Positions 25,120 to 31,654 of a stretch of 31,654 bases of DNA are shown here, piece after piece. The notes beneath the pieces were generated by a model. It was not told the DNA's origin, ran no database searches, and saw only the letters and a list, made by a program, of their open reading frames with translations. The DNA is from a virus: positions 1 through 31,654 of the IMG/VR virus record IMGVR_UViG_3300021092_000123; one strand, given 5' to 3'. The position numbers were made by a program, and so were the translations under genes. Every line of letters starts with the position of its first letter. The stretch's first letter is position 1.

Positions 25120-27273
25120 TTATTTCAGCGCAATGTTAATGGATGATTGGCTGGCTTTCCATGCTTCTTCGAAATCAGATTCGTCAAATTGGTCAAATCT
25201 ATTTTTATTTAATACTTTAGCTTTAATTTCTTCTTTAGTAAATCTTTTACCAAATATTTCTGTTACTCTGTATCTTTTAACTACACGTACCAAACGTCTA
25301 AACTTACGTTTATCTTTTTTACTACGTTCTTTTTTAAGATTTTCTTCAGCAGGAATCTGTTTAATTAAATTATCAATTTGTGCTTGAGCTTCAGCAGCAT
25401 CATTTATTTGGTCTTGTTCACTTGGTAAATCAAGATCTGCAAGAATTTGATCTTCTTCACTTGTTGTATTTTGATTAACTGGATTAGCATTAAGATTATT
25501 TGCATCAATTAAATAGCGTAATTCATTTCTTATTATATCAAGATTAGTAGCAAATGTTAATTTAGTTTGAACAACTACTACTCCTCTTGCATTTAAAGCA
25601 ACACCATATCTTCTATTTATAGAAATACCTTCATCAGTTACTTGTTCTTCAATAATTTCTAAAGTAAATCCTTTATATATAATCTTTTTATTTGGATTAG
25701 TTTTTGGTAAAACATCTTCTAAAGCAGCTAAACTATTTTCTAAAACTAACGTTGCTGCTTCTAATTTTTTAGTTATAGGAAGATTAGTTGTTTTTTTACA
25801 TTTTTTGAGGTTTTGTAATAAAATTCTTAACTCTAAAACTAATACAGCTAATTTTCTATTAATACCTGATATTATAGAAACAAATGTAGATAAGAAATAA
25901 GATACTTGAGATAAAGTAGAAGCTATTTTTTTTACTTTTTCGTCTAATTTATCTGCTATATTACTAAGAGTAGATATAATTCCAGAAGTTAAAAAACGAG
26001 CGGGTAGAGGCAATAGACGAATATATTTAATTAAAATTTTAAATACATTTACAATTGTGTTTAACGTTCTTATAACAGTAGCTATTTTACCTAAATAACT
26101 TGTAATTGTATTTAAAACTTTACTTAAAACTTCAAGTGATTTTACAATTTCGTTTAATGCAGGAATAAGTTTAACAGGATTTATTTTATCCTGTAATTTA
26201 GTTATGGCATTTTTCGCTTGAAATACTGCTAATAAATCAGCAGGATTTTCAGCAATTGAAATACCAGATAATATATTTTTTAACTCAGAAAATGATTGAG
26301 TAATTTTTTGTAAATCCTGATTAGGAAAATTACTTATGTTAGTGGGGATTTGTTCATTAATTCTTTTTAATGAACTTAGTAATTTACCTCCCCCAGGAAT
26401 TACTCTTAATACTGGAGTGGGGATATTTAAACCATCAATAAGTCCCTTTACTGAACGTATTGCATCTAAAGTGCTGCCTATTGTAGCAGATGTTCCATTA
26501 TTTCCTCCTGTTACAGATTGAACAGCGGGGGTAGGGGGTGTATTAAATGCTCCACTGCCACCATAATTTGCGTTTTGAGCAGCTATGTTAGTTGGAGCAG
26601 GTGCCCCACTATTTACATTAGTAGTTGCACTTGATGAAGTAACACTTCCTGTTAAAGCATTAGCAGGAGAAGCTATAGAAGATCTAGTAAAAGGTTGATT
26701 AATAATTTTTTGTTCTGTGTCTTCTATTTTTTGTAATAATTTAGCAGATTGATCTTTTACTTTTTGAAATTGTTGCTCTACATTAGATCCTGAGGGTAAA
26801 GCTTGTGTAAGAAAATAACTTACTAAATTACATAAATCAATTTCATTTATTGTTTCAACTTTGTCTGATGCTTTAACTATTACTTTCTTTATGTCTTTAC
26901 TTATTTGAATAGCGTAGTTCGAAGCATTTTGTAAAAATTTACCTAATGGAGCACTATCAATATAAGGATAATCCATTGGAGTTACTCCTTTAAGTTCTTT
27001 TATTACGTCCCTTTCTTTTTTTCTAAGTTTTTTTCTGCTTTTTGAAGCAGGGGCAACTATAACTACTTCGTCTAGTGTTTTTGTTTTTGCTAAGTCACCT
27101 GTGGCAATTCCTTGATCTTGTAATGCAAATTCCTCTTGTTGAGAAAGAGGTTTTACTGCAGCCGCAGGTGTAGTTGAACCAGCCGCTGGAGAAGGAGTGG
27201 GTGCAGCAGGTGGAGTAGATTGAATTGGCGCCTGATTAGGATTAGGATTACTATTTATAATTGGGTCAGCCAT
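25120..27273 (-). CDS. Long helical structural protein, baseplate hub or tape-measure candidate (717 aa)
   Basis: The first ~45 residues are Pro/Ala/Ser-rich and probably disordered. A basic patch (KSRKKLRKKERDVIKELKG) follows. Residues about 305-500 form an almost unbroken hydrophobic to amphipathic helical region (for example LEVLSKVLNTITSYLGKIAT, NVFKILIKYIRLLPLPARFL, YFLSTFVSIISGINRKLAVL), the kind of composition seen in tape-measure and central hub proteins. A compact domain comes later (YKGFTLEIIEEQVTDEGISI, then RRYGVALNARGVVVV), and the C-terminus is charged. It lies between the spike and gp25. T4 gp29, which is both hub and tape measure, has 590 residues. No sequence motif proves the assignment. 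Confidence 0.5.
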   Translation of the reverse strand: MADPIINSNPNPNQAPIQSTPPAAPTPSPAAGSTTPAAAVKPLSQQEEFALQDQGIATGDLAKTKTLDEVVIVAPASKSRKKLRKKERDVIKELKGVTPMDYPYIDSAPLGKFLQNASNYAIQISKDIKKVIVKASDKVETINEIDLCNLVSYFLTQALPSGSNVEQQFQKVKDQSAKLLQKIEDTEQKIINQPFTRSSIASPANALTGSVTSSSATTNVNSGAPAPTNIAAQNANYGGSGAFNTPPTPAVQSVTGGNNGTSATIGSTLDAIRSVKGLIDGLNIPTPVLRVIPGGGKLLSSLKRINEQIPTNISNFPNQDLQKITQSFSELKNILSGISIAENPADLLAVFQAKNAITKLQDKINPVKLIPALNEIVKSLEVLSKVLNTITSYLGKIATVIRTLNTIVNVFKILIKYIRLLPLPARFLTSGIISTLSNIADKLDEKVKKIASTLSQVSYFLSTFVSIISGINRKLAVLVLELRILLQNLKKCKKTTNLPITKKLEAATLVLENSLAALEDVLPKTNPNKKIIYKGFTLEIIEEQVTDEGISINRRYGVALNARGVVVVQTKLTFATNLDIIRNELRYLIDANNLNANPVNQNTTSEEDQILADLDLPSEQDQINDAAEAQAQIDNLIKQIPAEENLKKERSKKDKRKFRRLVRVVKRYRVTEIFGKRFTKEEIKAKVLNKNRFDQFDESDFEEAWKASQSSINIALK

Positions 27274-27693
27274 TTACAGAGTAAAATTATTTTTTGAAAG
27301 TAAACCATCTACTTGAGTAGATAGTAATTCAATTGTTTTTAATAAATCAGTTCCTGCAACGTTTAATGCAGCAAAGGGAGTACCACTAGGTACACCTTTT
27401 ACTTTCGATAAAGCCTTAGCTAATAGAACTAAAGAATCATTTAAATCTCCTAAATAATCAGCTAATCTTCCCCCTCTAACTAGTGGTTCAGTTGCATTTA
27501 ATCCTAAATAAATTTTAGGTGAATTAATAATACATGCATCATCACTATCAAAATTAATAGTACCAGCTGAAGAAAAACCTATTGATTTTTTAGCAAATAT
27601 AAACACAGAATCATCCTTAGCATTTAATAATACTCGCCCTGATGTTATAATTGCTTGATCACCTTTATATGGAAATTCTGGAGTGTATGCCAT
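27274..27693 (-). CDS. Central spike protein, gp5 C-terminal/needle-like (139 aa)
   Basis: Residues about 18-64 contain short repeating strands: SGRVLLNAKDDSVFIFAKKS, IGFSSAGTINFD and CIINSPKIYLG. The repeated I-x-x-S-x-x-I-x-L-G pattern is typical of the triple-stranded beta-helix needles of phage and type VI spikes. The second half (LGDLNDSLVLLAKALSKVKG, VDGLLSKNN) is helical. In T4 the needle is the C-terminal part of gp5. Here it seems to be a separate gene directly after the hub, with only 1 base between them. It probably forms the membrane-piercing trimer. It lies one base upstream of the 717-residue gene. Confidence 0.65.
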   Translation of the reverse strand: MAYTPEFPYKGDQAIITSGRVLLNAKDDSVFIFAKKSIGFSSAGTINFDSDDACIINSPKIYLGLNATEPLVRGGRLADYLGDLNDSLVLLAKALSKVKGVPSGTPFAALNVAGTDLLKTIELLSTQVDGLLSKNNFTL

Positions 27694-27694
27694 T

Positions 27695-29716
27695 TTATAC
27701 TACTTTAATATTTCCTAAATCATATGTTAAACCAGCAAGAGTCATAGTTCTTTTAAAGTTATTATCTGGTTTTCCTCCTAATTTAACGTATGGTCCTTGT
27801 TTTGCTAATTGTGGATGATATTCCCAATGCCATGTTTCTGTTGACACTGTTCTAACAAATCCATATTTCCAACCATTTAAAGCCATCCATACAAATACAT
27901 TAGTTAAAGCACTTGTAGATGGTGATTTAGATGAGAATCCTCCAGTGTTGATATCTATAGCAATTCCATCTCCATGTTTAGATTTACGAGGAGCAGCAGT
28001 TGCTGGATGGAAACAACTAGCGCCAGCATTCATCCTTTGATTATCGTTATATGCTCCACATTTACCTGTCCATCTATCAACTGTTCTCAATTGATATTGA
28101 GCTGTAAATTTAAGATCTACACCTTTACTAGATTTACAACTTACAGGTGTAATTGGAGGTCTATATCCACTACTAATTCTAATATTAACACCGGAGGCTT
28201 TAGCAGCAGCAGCCATTACTATAAATGCTTTAGCTGCTTCGATTTCTATTACTTGACTACCTACTACAACTAATGATATTACCTTACCAGCATTATTAGT
28301 ATAACTTCCAGGAACTATATCTAAACCAGTTTTTAAAGCTATTGCTTTAGCTTGTTCAATTTGGGCAGGAGTTAAATTAGCTTCTGCAACAGTAGCTCCT
28401 GGTGTGTATGAACTTCCAGCAGGTCCAGATGGGGGTATATCTAGTATAAATTTTTCTAATGCCTTAGGAATATTAATAGATGGTGGATTCATATCCCAAT
28501 ATTGAGACTCATCTTCTTCTAATTGAGAATAATTTTCTTGATAATTTAATACTTGAACTTCTTCACCTGCCCATGTTAATGGTCCTAATTTAGATTCAGG
28601 GATAGGTTCATATTTAGAAGAACCAGGACCTGATGTAGGTGTTTTTTCTGGTGAGGGATTTACTGATGAAGTTGGTGAAGGATTTTGAGTTGTTGAATTA
28701 TTAGGAGCTTGAGAAGCAGTTATTGCTATAGAAGCTGTTACTGGTCTAGTTAATACAGCGGGAGCTTCTATTAATGATTGAGAAGTAGCTAATTTTAATT
28801 CTTCCTCTTCTGATTGATTTAAGGATTGGTTTTGAGGTTGTGATACAACATTAGGGATCTGAACTACTGTAGGTGTTGAAGTTACAACCATATTATATGA
28901 TGCTAAGTTTTTAGAAGCAAGAGTCATATTAATTTCCTGCCCATTAGTAAGATAAATTGATGATGCATCACCATCAATGTCTTCAAATACAGGAGTCCAT
29001 CTTATAGATGAAGCAGGTTTTGTTTGGCCATTACGAATAATAGTAATAGGACTTGTATTACGTCCTGATTTACTCCAGGGGCTTACTACTGATTGAGATG
29101 GAGAAATTGATGTGTGAGAAAAACGAATTGAATTACCAAAACGACCTTCAATCATTGTATCACCTTCAACAGGATATAAGTTTCTAATTTGTGGATCTTC
29201 AACAAATGTATTTCCTAAATATAAATCTTTAGGTGAATCATCTTGTTTTTTTACTAACCCATTTTCAGTACTTATATATCCAAGTAGTTCTTCTGGTTTT
29301 TGTGTAGTATTTAAATTTTGTAAATCGGGAAAACCATTATGATGTATACTATTCCAAACATTAACATTATTTAAATAATAATATTTTTGCGCTTGAGGAT
29401 TATCGTTTAATATATCTGCTGATTGTATTATTAATACAATTTCATTAATTAAAGGCAAACGCCTAATGTTTACATCCATTGGTGCAGCTACTAAATTAGC
29501 CTTATTATTTGAATCAACAACAGAATATAAAGGGTGAAATGATATAAAACCAATAGCAGGATATCCTCTATTTTGATAAAATAATGAATTAGGATCTGTA
29601 CTAGGTTGTAATACAATATCCTTAACCCTAGCGGGAAATATTTGGGCTTTCCCGCCGCGTTTACTTGACTGACCTAAACCAGCTATATCTCCACCAAAAT
29701 TAGGAGTTAATGACAT
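27695..29716 (-). CDS. 5: Baseplate hub, T4 gp5-like, with C-terminal M15 peptidase (673 aa)
   Basis: Residues about 20-140 look like the OB-fold of gp5-type hub proteins. Residues 176-260 (EDPQIRNLYPVEGDTMIEGR, GNSIRFSH, ITIIRNGQ, EDIDGDASSIYLTNGQ) are the second conserved hub segment. Residues 290-445 are a Pro/Ser/Gln-rich linker. Residues 450-645 form an M15 (VanY/VanX-type) zinc peptidase: SSGYRP at 515-520, SKHGDGIAIDIN with H581 and D588, and ETWHWEY with E627 and H630. These match the H-x6-D and E-x-x-H ligand and catalytic pattern. It would cut the peptide part of peptidoglycan during tail penetration, where T4 gp5 uses lysozyme. The start overlaps the preceding gene by 17 bases. Confidence 0.8.
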   Translation of the reverse strand: MSLTPNFGGDIAGLGQSSKRGGKAQIFPARVKDIVLQPSTDPNSLFYQNRGYPAIGFISFHPLYSVVDSNNKANLVAAPMDVNIRRLPLINEIVLIIQSADILNDNPQAQKYYYLNNVNVWNSIHHNGFPDLQNLNTTQKPEELLGYISTENGLVKKQDDSPKDLYLGNTFVEDPQIRNLYPVEGDTMIEGRFGNSIRFSHTSISPSQSVVSPWSKSGRNTSPITIIRNGQTKPASSIRWTPVFEDIDGDASSIYLTNGQEINMTLASKNLASYNMVVTSTPTVVQIPNVVSQPQNQSLNQSEEEELKLATSQSLIEAPAVLTRPVTASIAITASQAPNNSTTQNPSPTSSVNPSPEKTPTSGPGSSKYEPIPESKLGPLTWAGEEVQVLNYQENYSQLEEDESQYWDMNPPSINIPKALEKFILDIPPSGPAGSSYTPGATVAEANLTPAQIEQAKAIALKTGLDIVPGSYTNNAGKVISLVVVGSQVIEIEAAKAFIVMAAAAKASGVNIRISSGYRPPITPVSCKSSKGVDLKFTAQYQLRTVDRWTGKCGAYNDNQRMNAGASCFHPATAAPRKSKHGDGIAIDINTGGFSSKSPSTSALTNVFVWMALNGWKYGFVRTVSTETWHWEYHPQLAKQGPYVKLGGKPDNNFKRTMTLAGLTYDLGNIKVV

Positions 29717-30074
29717 CTGCTTCTTTTATTTCAGTTTGTTTAACATTTGTACCCAATTCATCTAAACTTTTAAATAACATTTCCTTATCGGCGTCACTTA
29801 AAAGTAAATCCTCATTTGCACTTGCATTCATCATAGCGCGTTGAACGATACCAGCCATTTTAATCAATGCCTCATCGTTTTTAACAGCTATTTCCATGTA
29901 TTCTTTAATTAATGGAACAATAAGAGTGGCATCACCTGGGGATTCGATTAATGGTTTTAAACCCTGAATTAAAGCGGAAATTTGCTTTTCTTTATCTTTA
30001 GAATTATTATAAATTTCTTTAAGTAAATCGGCGAACGTTTTATTCCCGAATAATGTTACTTGGTTAAAATCCAT
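29700..30074 (-). CDS. Small acidic helical protein before the hub gene (124 aa)
   Basis: The protein starts MDFNQVTLFGNKTFADLLKE and continues as helices: ISALIQGLKPLIESPGDATL, IVPLIKEYMEIAVKNDEALI, KMAGIVQRAMMNASANEDLL. It has no Cys and no enzyme motif, and it is acidic towards the C-terminus. I recall a similar small gene next to the gp5-like hub in some T4-like marine phages but cannot name it. It overlaps the hub gene by 17 bases and shares its transcription unit, so a tail-assembly or hub-associated role is the natural guess. Confidence is in the gene, not in a function. Confidence 0.7.
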   Translation of the reverse strand: MDFNQVTLFGNKTFADLLKEIYNNSKDKEKQISALIQGLKPLIESPGDATLIVPLIKEYMEIAVKNDEALIKMAGIVQRAMMNASANEDLLLSDADKEMLFKSLDELGTNVKQTEIKEADVINS

Positions 30075-30086
30075 ACATGTTTTGAT

Positions 30087-30094
30087 AATAAATA
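30087..30094 (-). promoter_or_regulatory. AT motif (AATAAATA on + strand), 12 nt before the gene at 29700-30074
   Basis: The coding strand reads GATAATATTTATTATC (30084-30099), a six-base inverted repeat around ATTT, with one mismatch to the octamer seen elsewhere. It occupies the gap between the sigma-factor gene and the tail genes, where a late promoter would be expected. Confidence 0.3.
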
Positions 30095-30110
30095 TTATCT
30101 TATGAAACTT

Positions 30111-30881
30111 TTAAGCATCAAGTATTCTATCGTGCTCAAGATATTGCGAAAGTAAGCTTTTATATATTGTTTTTAATTTTTTAATTATCTTAGTAATTTG
30201 AGGAGTTGATTGATTTGTTATCTCCCTTATGTAAATGTATATGCCTTTTTTATTAAATATATCTAAATTTTCACGTCTCCTGAATAATTCCAATATGGCA
30301 TCTGCTGTTTTAATATCATCATCTTTGGGAAAATATTTAGATAAATTTTTATCAACATGAATAATAAATGCATCAATAAAATTATTAATAGATATATTAT
30401 TATTTTCTTCATTTATTAAACTAATAAAAGTAGATTTATCTTCATCTACAGCATTTACTTCAGCTTTTTCTTTTAATTTTTTATAATTAGCATTATTATA
30501 TAAGATTAAATAACGTTTAGCAATTGTACCGAAATACGAATATGCTTTACCTTTTTCTTGCTTATATAAGTGTAATTTTTCAAGTAAAAACGCTACTACC
30601 TCATGCTTAAGTTCATCAATTGTATTTACTTCAGTATAATAGAATTTAAATGTATGAATAATGTTTTCCGCTAATTTATGGAAAGCATAGTTAATACGTT
30701 CATTAAATATTTTATTGCGTTTAGCTGGACTTTTAGCTCGTAAGTACTCTAAAATTGCTTCTTCAGTATCTGAAGTAAAATAAATATTTGATTCTTTTGG
30801 TTTACGTTTACGTATAGTACCTCGTTTTGTAAGGGACACATTATCGTCCTTTAACAATTCATCAATTGTATTTTTTACCAT
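30111..30881 (-). CDS. 55: Late-transcription sigma factor, T4 gp55-like (256 aa)
   Basis: About residues 60-140 match the sigma region-2-like core of T4 gp55: AFHKLAENIIHTFKFYYTEV, then NTIDELKHEVVAFLLEKLHL and KAYSYFGTIAKRYLILYNNA, corresponding in T4 to LIAEGLSKRFNF, QEMIADGIEASIKGLHNF and PHAYITQACFNAFVQRI. T4 gp55 has 185 residues. The extra C-terminal part here (about 185-250: TADAILELFRRRENLDIFNK, then YIREITNQSTPQITKIIKKL) looks like a region-4-type helix-turn-helix. The N-terminus is basic (RGTIRKRKPKE). It directs host RNA polymerase to late phage promoters. It lies directly upstream of the tail genes it would be expected to switch on. Confidence 0.8.
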   Translation of the reverse strand: MVKNTIDELLKDDNVSLTKRGTIRKRKPKESNIYFTSDTEEAILEYLRAKSPAKRNKIFNERINYAFHKLAENIIHTFKFYYTEVNTIDELKHEVVAFLLEKLHLYKQEKGKAYSYFGTIAKRYLILYNNANYKKLKEKAEVNAVDEDKSTFISLINEENNNISINNFIDAFIIHVDKNLSKYFPKDDDIKTADAILELFRRRENLDIFNKKGIYIYIREITNQSTPQITKIIKKLKTIYKSLLSQYLEHDRILDA

Positions 30882-30884
30882 TTG

Positions 30885-31160
30885 TTATTTTCTTATTTTA
30901 TACACGTTTAGTGTTTCAGACATTTGCTTTAGGCTATTAAAGAAAAAACCTACTTCATCATCACTAGCAAATGTGCCTCTATTATCAATTTCTTGAAGAC
31001 GCTTATTAATATCTTCAACTACAGCATCAAGATTATTAATGTAAATATCTCTTTCTTCTATTAAACGAGTTAATTTCTCATTTTGAACCATTAGGTTACG
31101 AACAAAATAACCTATAATTGTTGCTATCCAAAGTATAATAGCTACTATTCCCCAATTCAT
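30885..31160 (-). CDS. Small membrane protein with coiled coil (91 aa)
   Basis: Residues 3-22 (WGIVAIILWIATIIGYFVRN) form one transmembrane helix. Residues about 26-65 (NEKLTRLIEERDIYINNLDA, VVEDINKRLQEI) look like a coiled coil, followed by a short acidic region with DDEVGFFFNSLKQMSETLN. The topology is N-terminal anchor with a cytoplasmic coiled coil, or the reverse. A role in lysis (spanin- or holin-like) cannot be supported because there is no lipobox or lysis neighbour. It lies 1 base after the HD-domain gene and 3 bases before the sigma-factor gene, so it shares their transcript. Confidence 0.65.
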   Translation of the reverse strand: MNWGIVAIILWIATIIGYFVRNLMVQNEKLTRLIEERDIYINNLDAVVEDINKRLQEIDNRGTFASDDEVGFFFNSLKQMSETLNVYKIRK

Positions 31161-31161
31161 A

Positions 31162-31654
31162 TTATATATTTTTTAAAATGTTAGCTAGATTATCGTTGCC
31201 CATTGTTTTAAGTGCTTTTTGTTTTTGGGCTGATTGTCCTGATTTATTTAAGACAAATTCTTTTTTAGGAGGTTTACTTGTATTGCCCTTTACTAGTTTA
31301 GGTAACCACTCACGTTCATACTCAATACGAGCAGACATCATATCAGCATGATGTAAAACGTAAAGTAAAGACGAACGTGGTTTAGTTTCAGGCATATAAG
31401 ATAATAAATATGATTTATTTGCTTCATCATACATACCATCATGTGTTTTAATAGCAATATATTCGTTTTCACTCATTGGAATACCAAGTGAAAATAAGAT
31501 ATGTAAACTTCTATCTGGAACAGACATATAAGTAATATTAGTATTAAACTTATATAATTCACCTCTATTTTTAATCTCCCACTCATTATCGTTATCGAAA
31601 ACAGATGTTTGTTCTAGATTACCAAACTTACCTAAATCGTGATTGATAGCAGAA
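31162..31654 (-). CDS. HD-domain phosphohydrolase, 5' end outside the window (at least 163 aa)
   Basis: The reading frame stays open through the right edge, so the ATG at 31527 is internal and the true start lies outside. The residues before it read AINHDLGKFGN, the HD metal-binding motif. Downstream are IKTHDGMYDEAN and LHHADMMSARIEYE, which supply the later His and the final Asp of the H...HD...H...D superfamily pattern. HD proteins hydrolyse phosphate esters of nucleotides or nucleic acids. Substrate is unknown. T4-like cyanophages also carry HD-domain proteins. The C-terminus is Lys/Ala-rich (KSGQSAQKQKALKTMGNDNL). The gene precedes the small membrane protein by 1 base. Confidence 0.75.
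   Translation of the reverse strand, partial: SAINHDLGKFGNLEQTSVFDNDNEWEIKNRGELYKFNTNITYMSVPDRSLHILFSLGIPMSENEYIAIKTHDGMYDEANKSYLLSYMPETKPRSSLLYVLHHADMMSARIEYEREWLPKLVKGNTSKPPKKEFVLNKSGQSAQKQKALKTMGNDNLANILKNI

Noticed and set aside
27974-28273. Plus-strand open frame of 99 aa opposite the hub's M15 domain
   Set aside because: It is composed of Ser/Thr/Cys-rich antisense sequence and lies opposite conserved catalytic motifs of the hub peptidase.
27695-29716. A T4-type lysozyme domain in the gp5-like hub
   Set aside because: No lysozyme catalytic pattern was seen. The C-terminal region has M15 zinc-peptidase motifs instead.
31162-31527. A complete 121-residue gene starting at 31527
   Set aside because: The same frame stays open to the right edge and encodes the HD motif (HDLGK) upstream of that ATG, so the gene is a larger one cut by the window.
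1-31654. tRNA genes, CRISPR arrays, insertion sequences, integrase or attachment sites
   Set aside because: Gaps are at most 71 bases and contain no cloverleaf, no spaced direct repeats and no transposase- or integrase-like protein.

Overview
The window is a densely packed, AT-rich stretch (roughly 70% A+T by eye) of a contractile-tailed, T4-like bacteriophage. Every supported gene lies on the minus strand, so the reading order is from high to low coordinates. The longest gap between genes is 71 bases. The T4-type identity rests on a gp55-like late sigma factor, a gp5-like baseplate hub, a gp25-like sheath initiator, a gp6-like baseplate wedge (Baseplate_J type) and a gp61-like primase. The host is most likely a Bacteroidota (Flavobacteriia-like) bacterium. 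A long tail adhesin carries repeats resembling those of SprB, the gliding-motility adhesin of that phylum, and start codons lack Shine-Dalgarno sequences, as is usual there. This host call is an inference.

Layout from right to left. (1) 31654-30111: an HD-domain hydrolase cut by the window edge, a small membrane/coiled-coil protein and the gp55-like sigma factor. (2) 30074-21132: a small acidic protein, the gp5-like hub with an M15 peptidase tail, a separate spike-tip protein, a long hydrophobic helical protein (hub or tape-measure candidate), a small charged helical protein, gp25, gp6 and a DNRLRE/CBM96-like protein. (3) 21132-9912: distal baseplate and fibre genes, including a 1892-residue protein, two conserved structural proteins, the 1013-residue SprB-like adhesin and a small paralogue of one structural protein's C-terminus. 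(4) 9912-7746: a GIY-YIG-like nuclease, the primase and a PD-(D/E)XK nuclease, closed by an intrinsic terminator at about 7692-7721. (5) 7674-41: a block of P-loop kinase, HAD phosphatases (one fused to a zinc peptidase), a zinc-ribbon protein, a membrane GAF-like protein, a Dps-like protein and several proteins with small Cys/Lys-rich modules.

The most interesting part is block 5. Several of its proteins begin with a short segment (MIKLTDILKE-A, MINLINILNE-V, MKLKVIKE-A, MISLKNILE-V) that resembles the capsid-targeting sequence of T4 internal proteins, including the [I/L]-x-E cleavage site of the prohead protease. The block may therefore encode proteins packaged in the head and injected with the DNA. 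One of them, of 488 residues, may contain an ADP-ribosyltransferase-like domain, which would parallel T4 Alt. A second observation is an AT octamer (TATAAATA on the + strand, TATTTATA on the coding strand) in almost every true intergenic gap. It is the exact inverse of the T4 late promoter. No tRNA, rRNA, CRISPR array, insertion sequence or integrase was seen.
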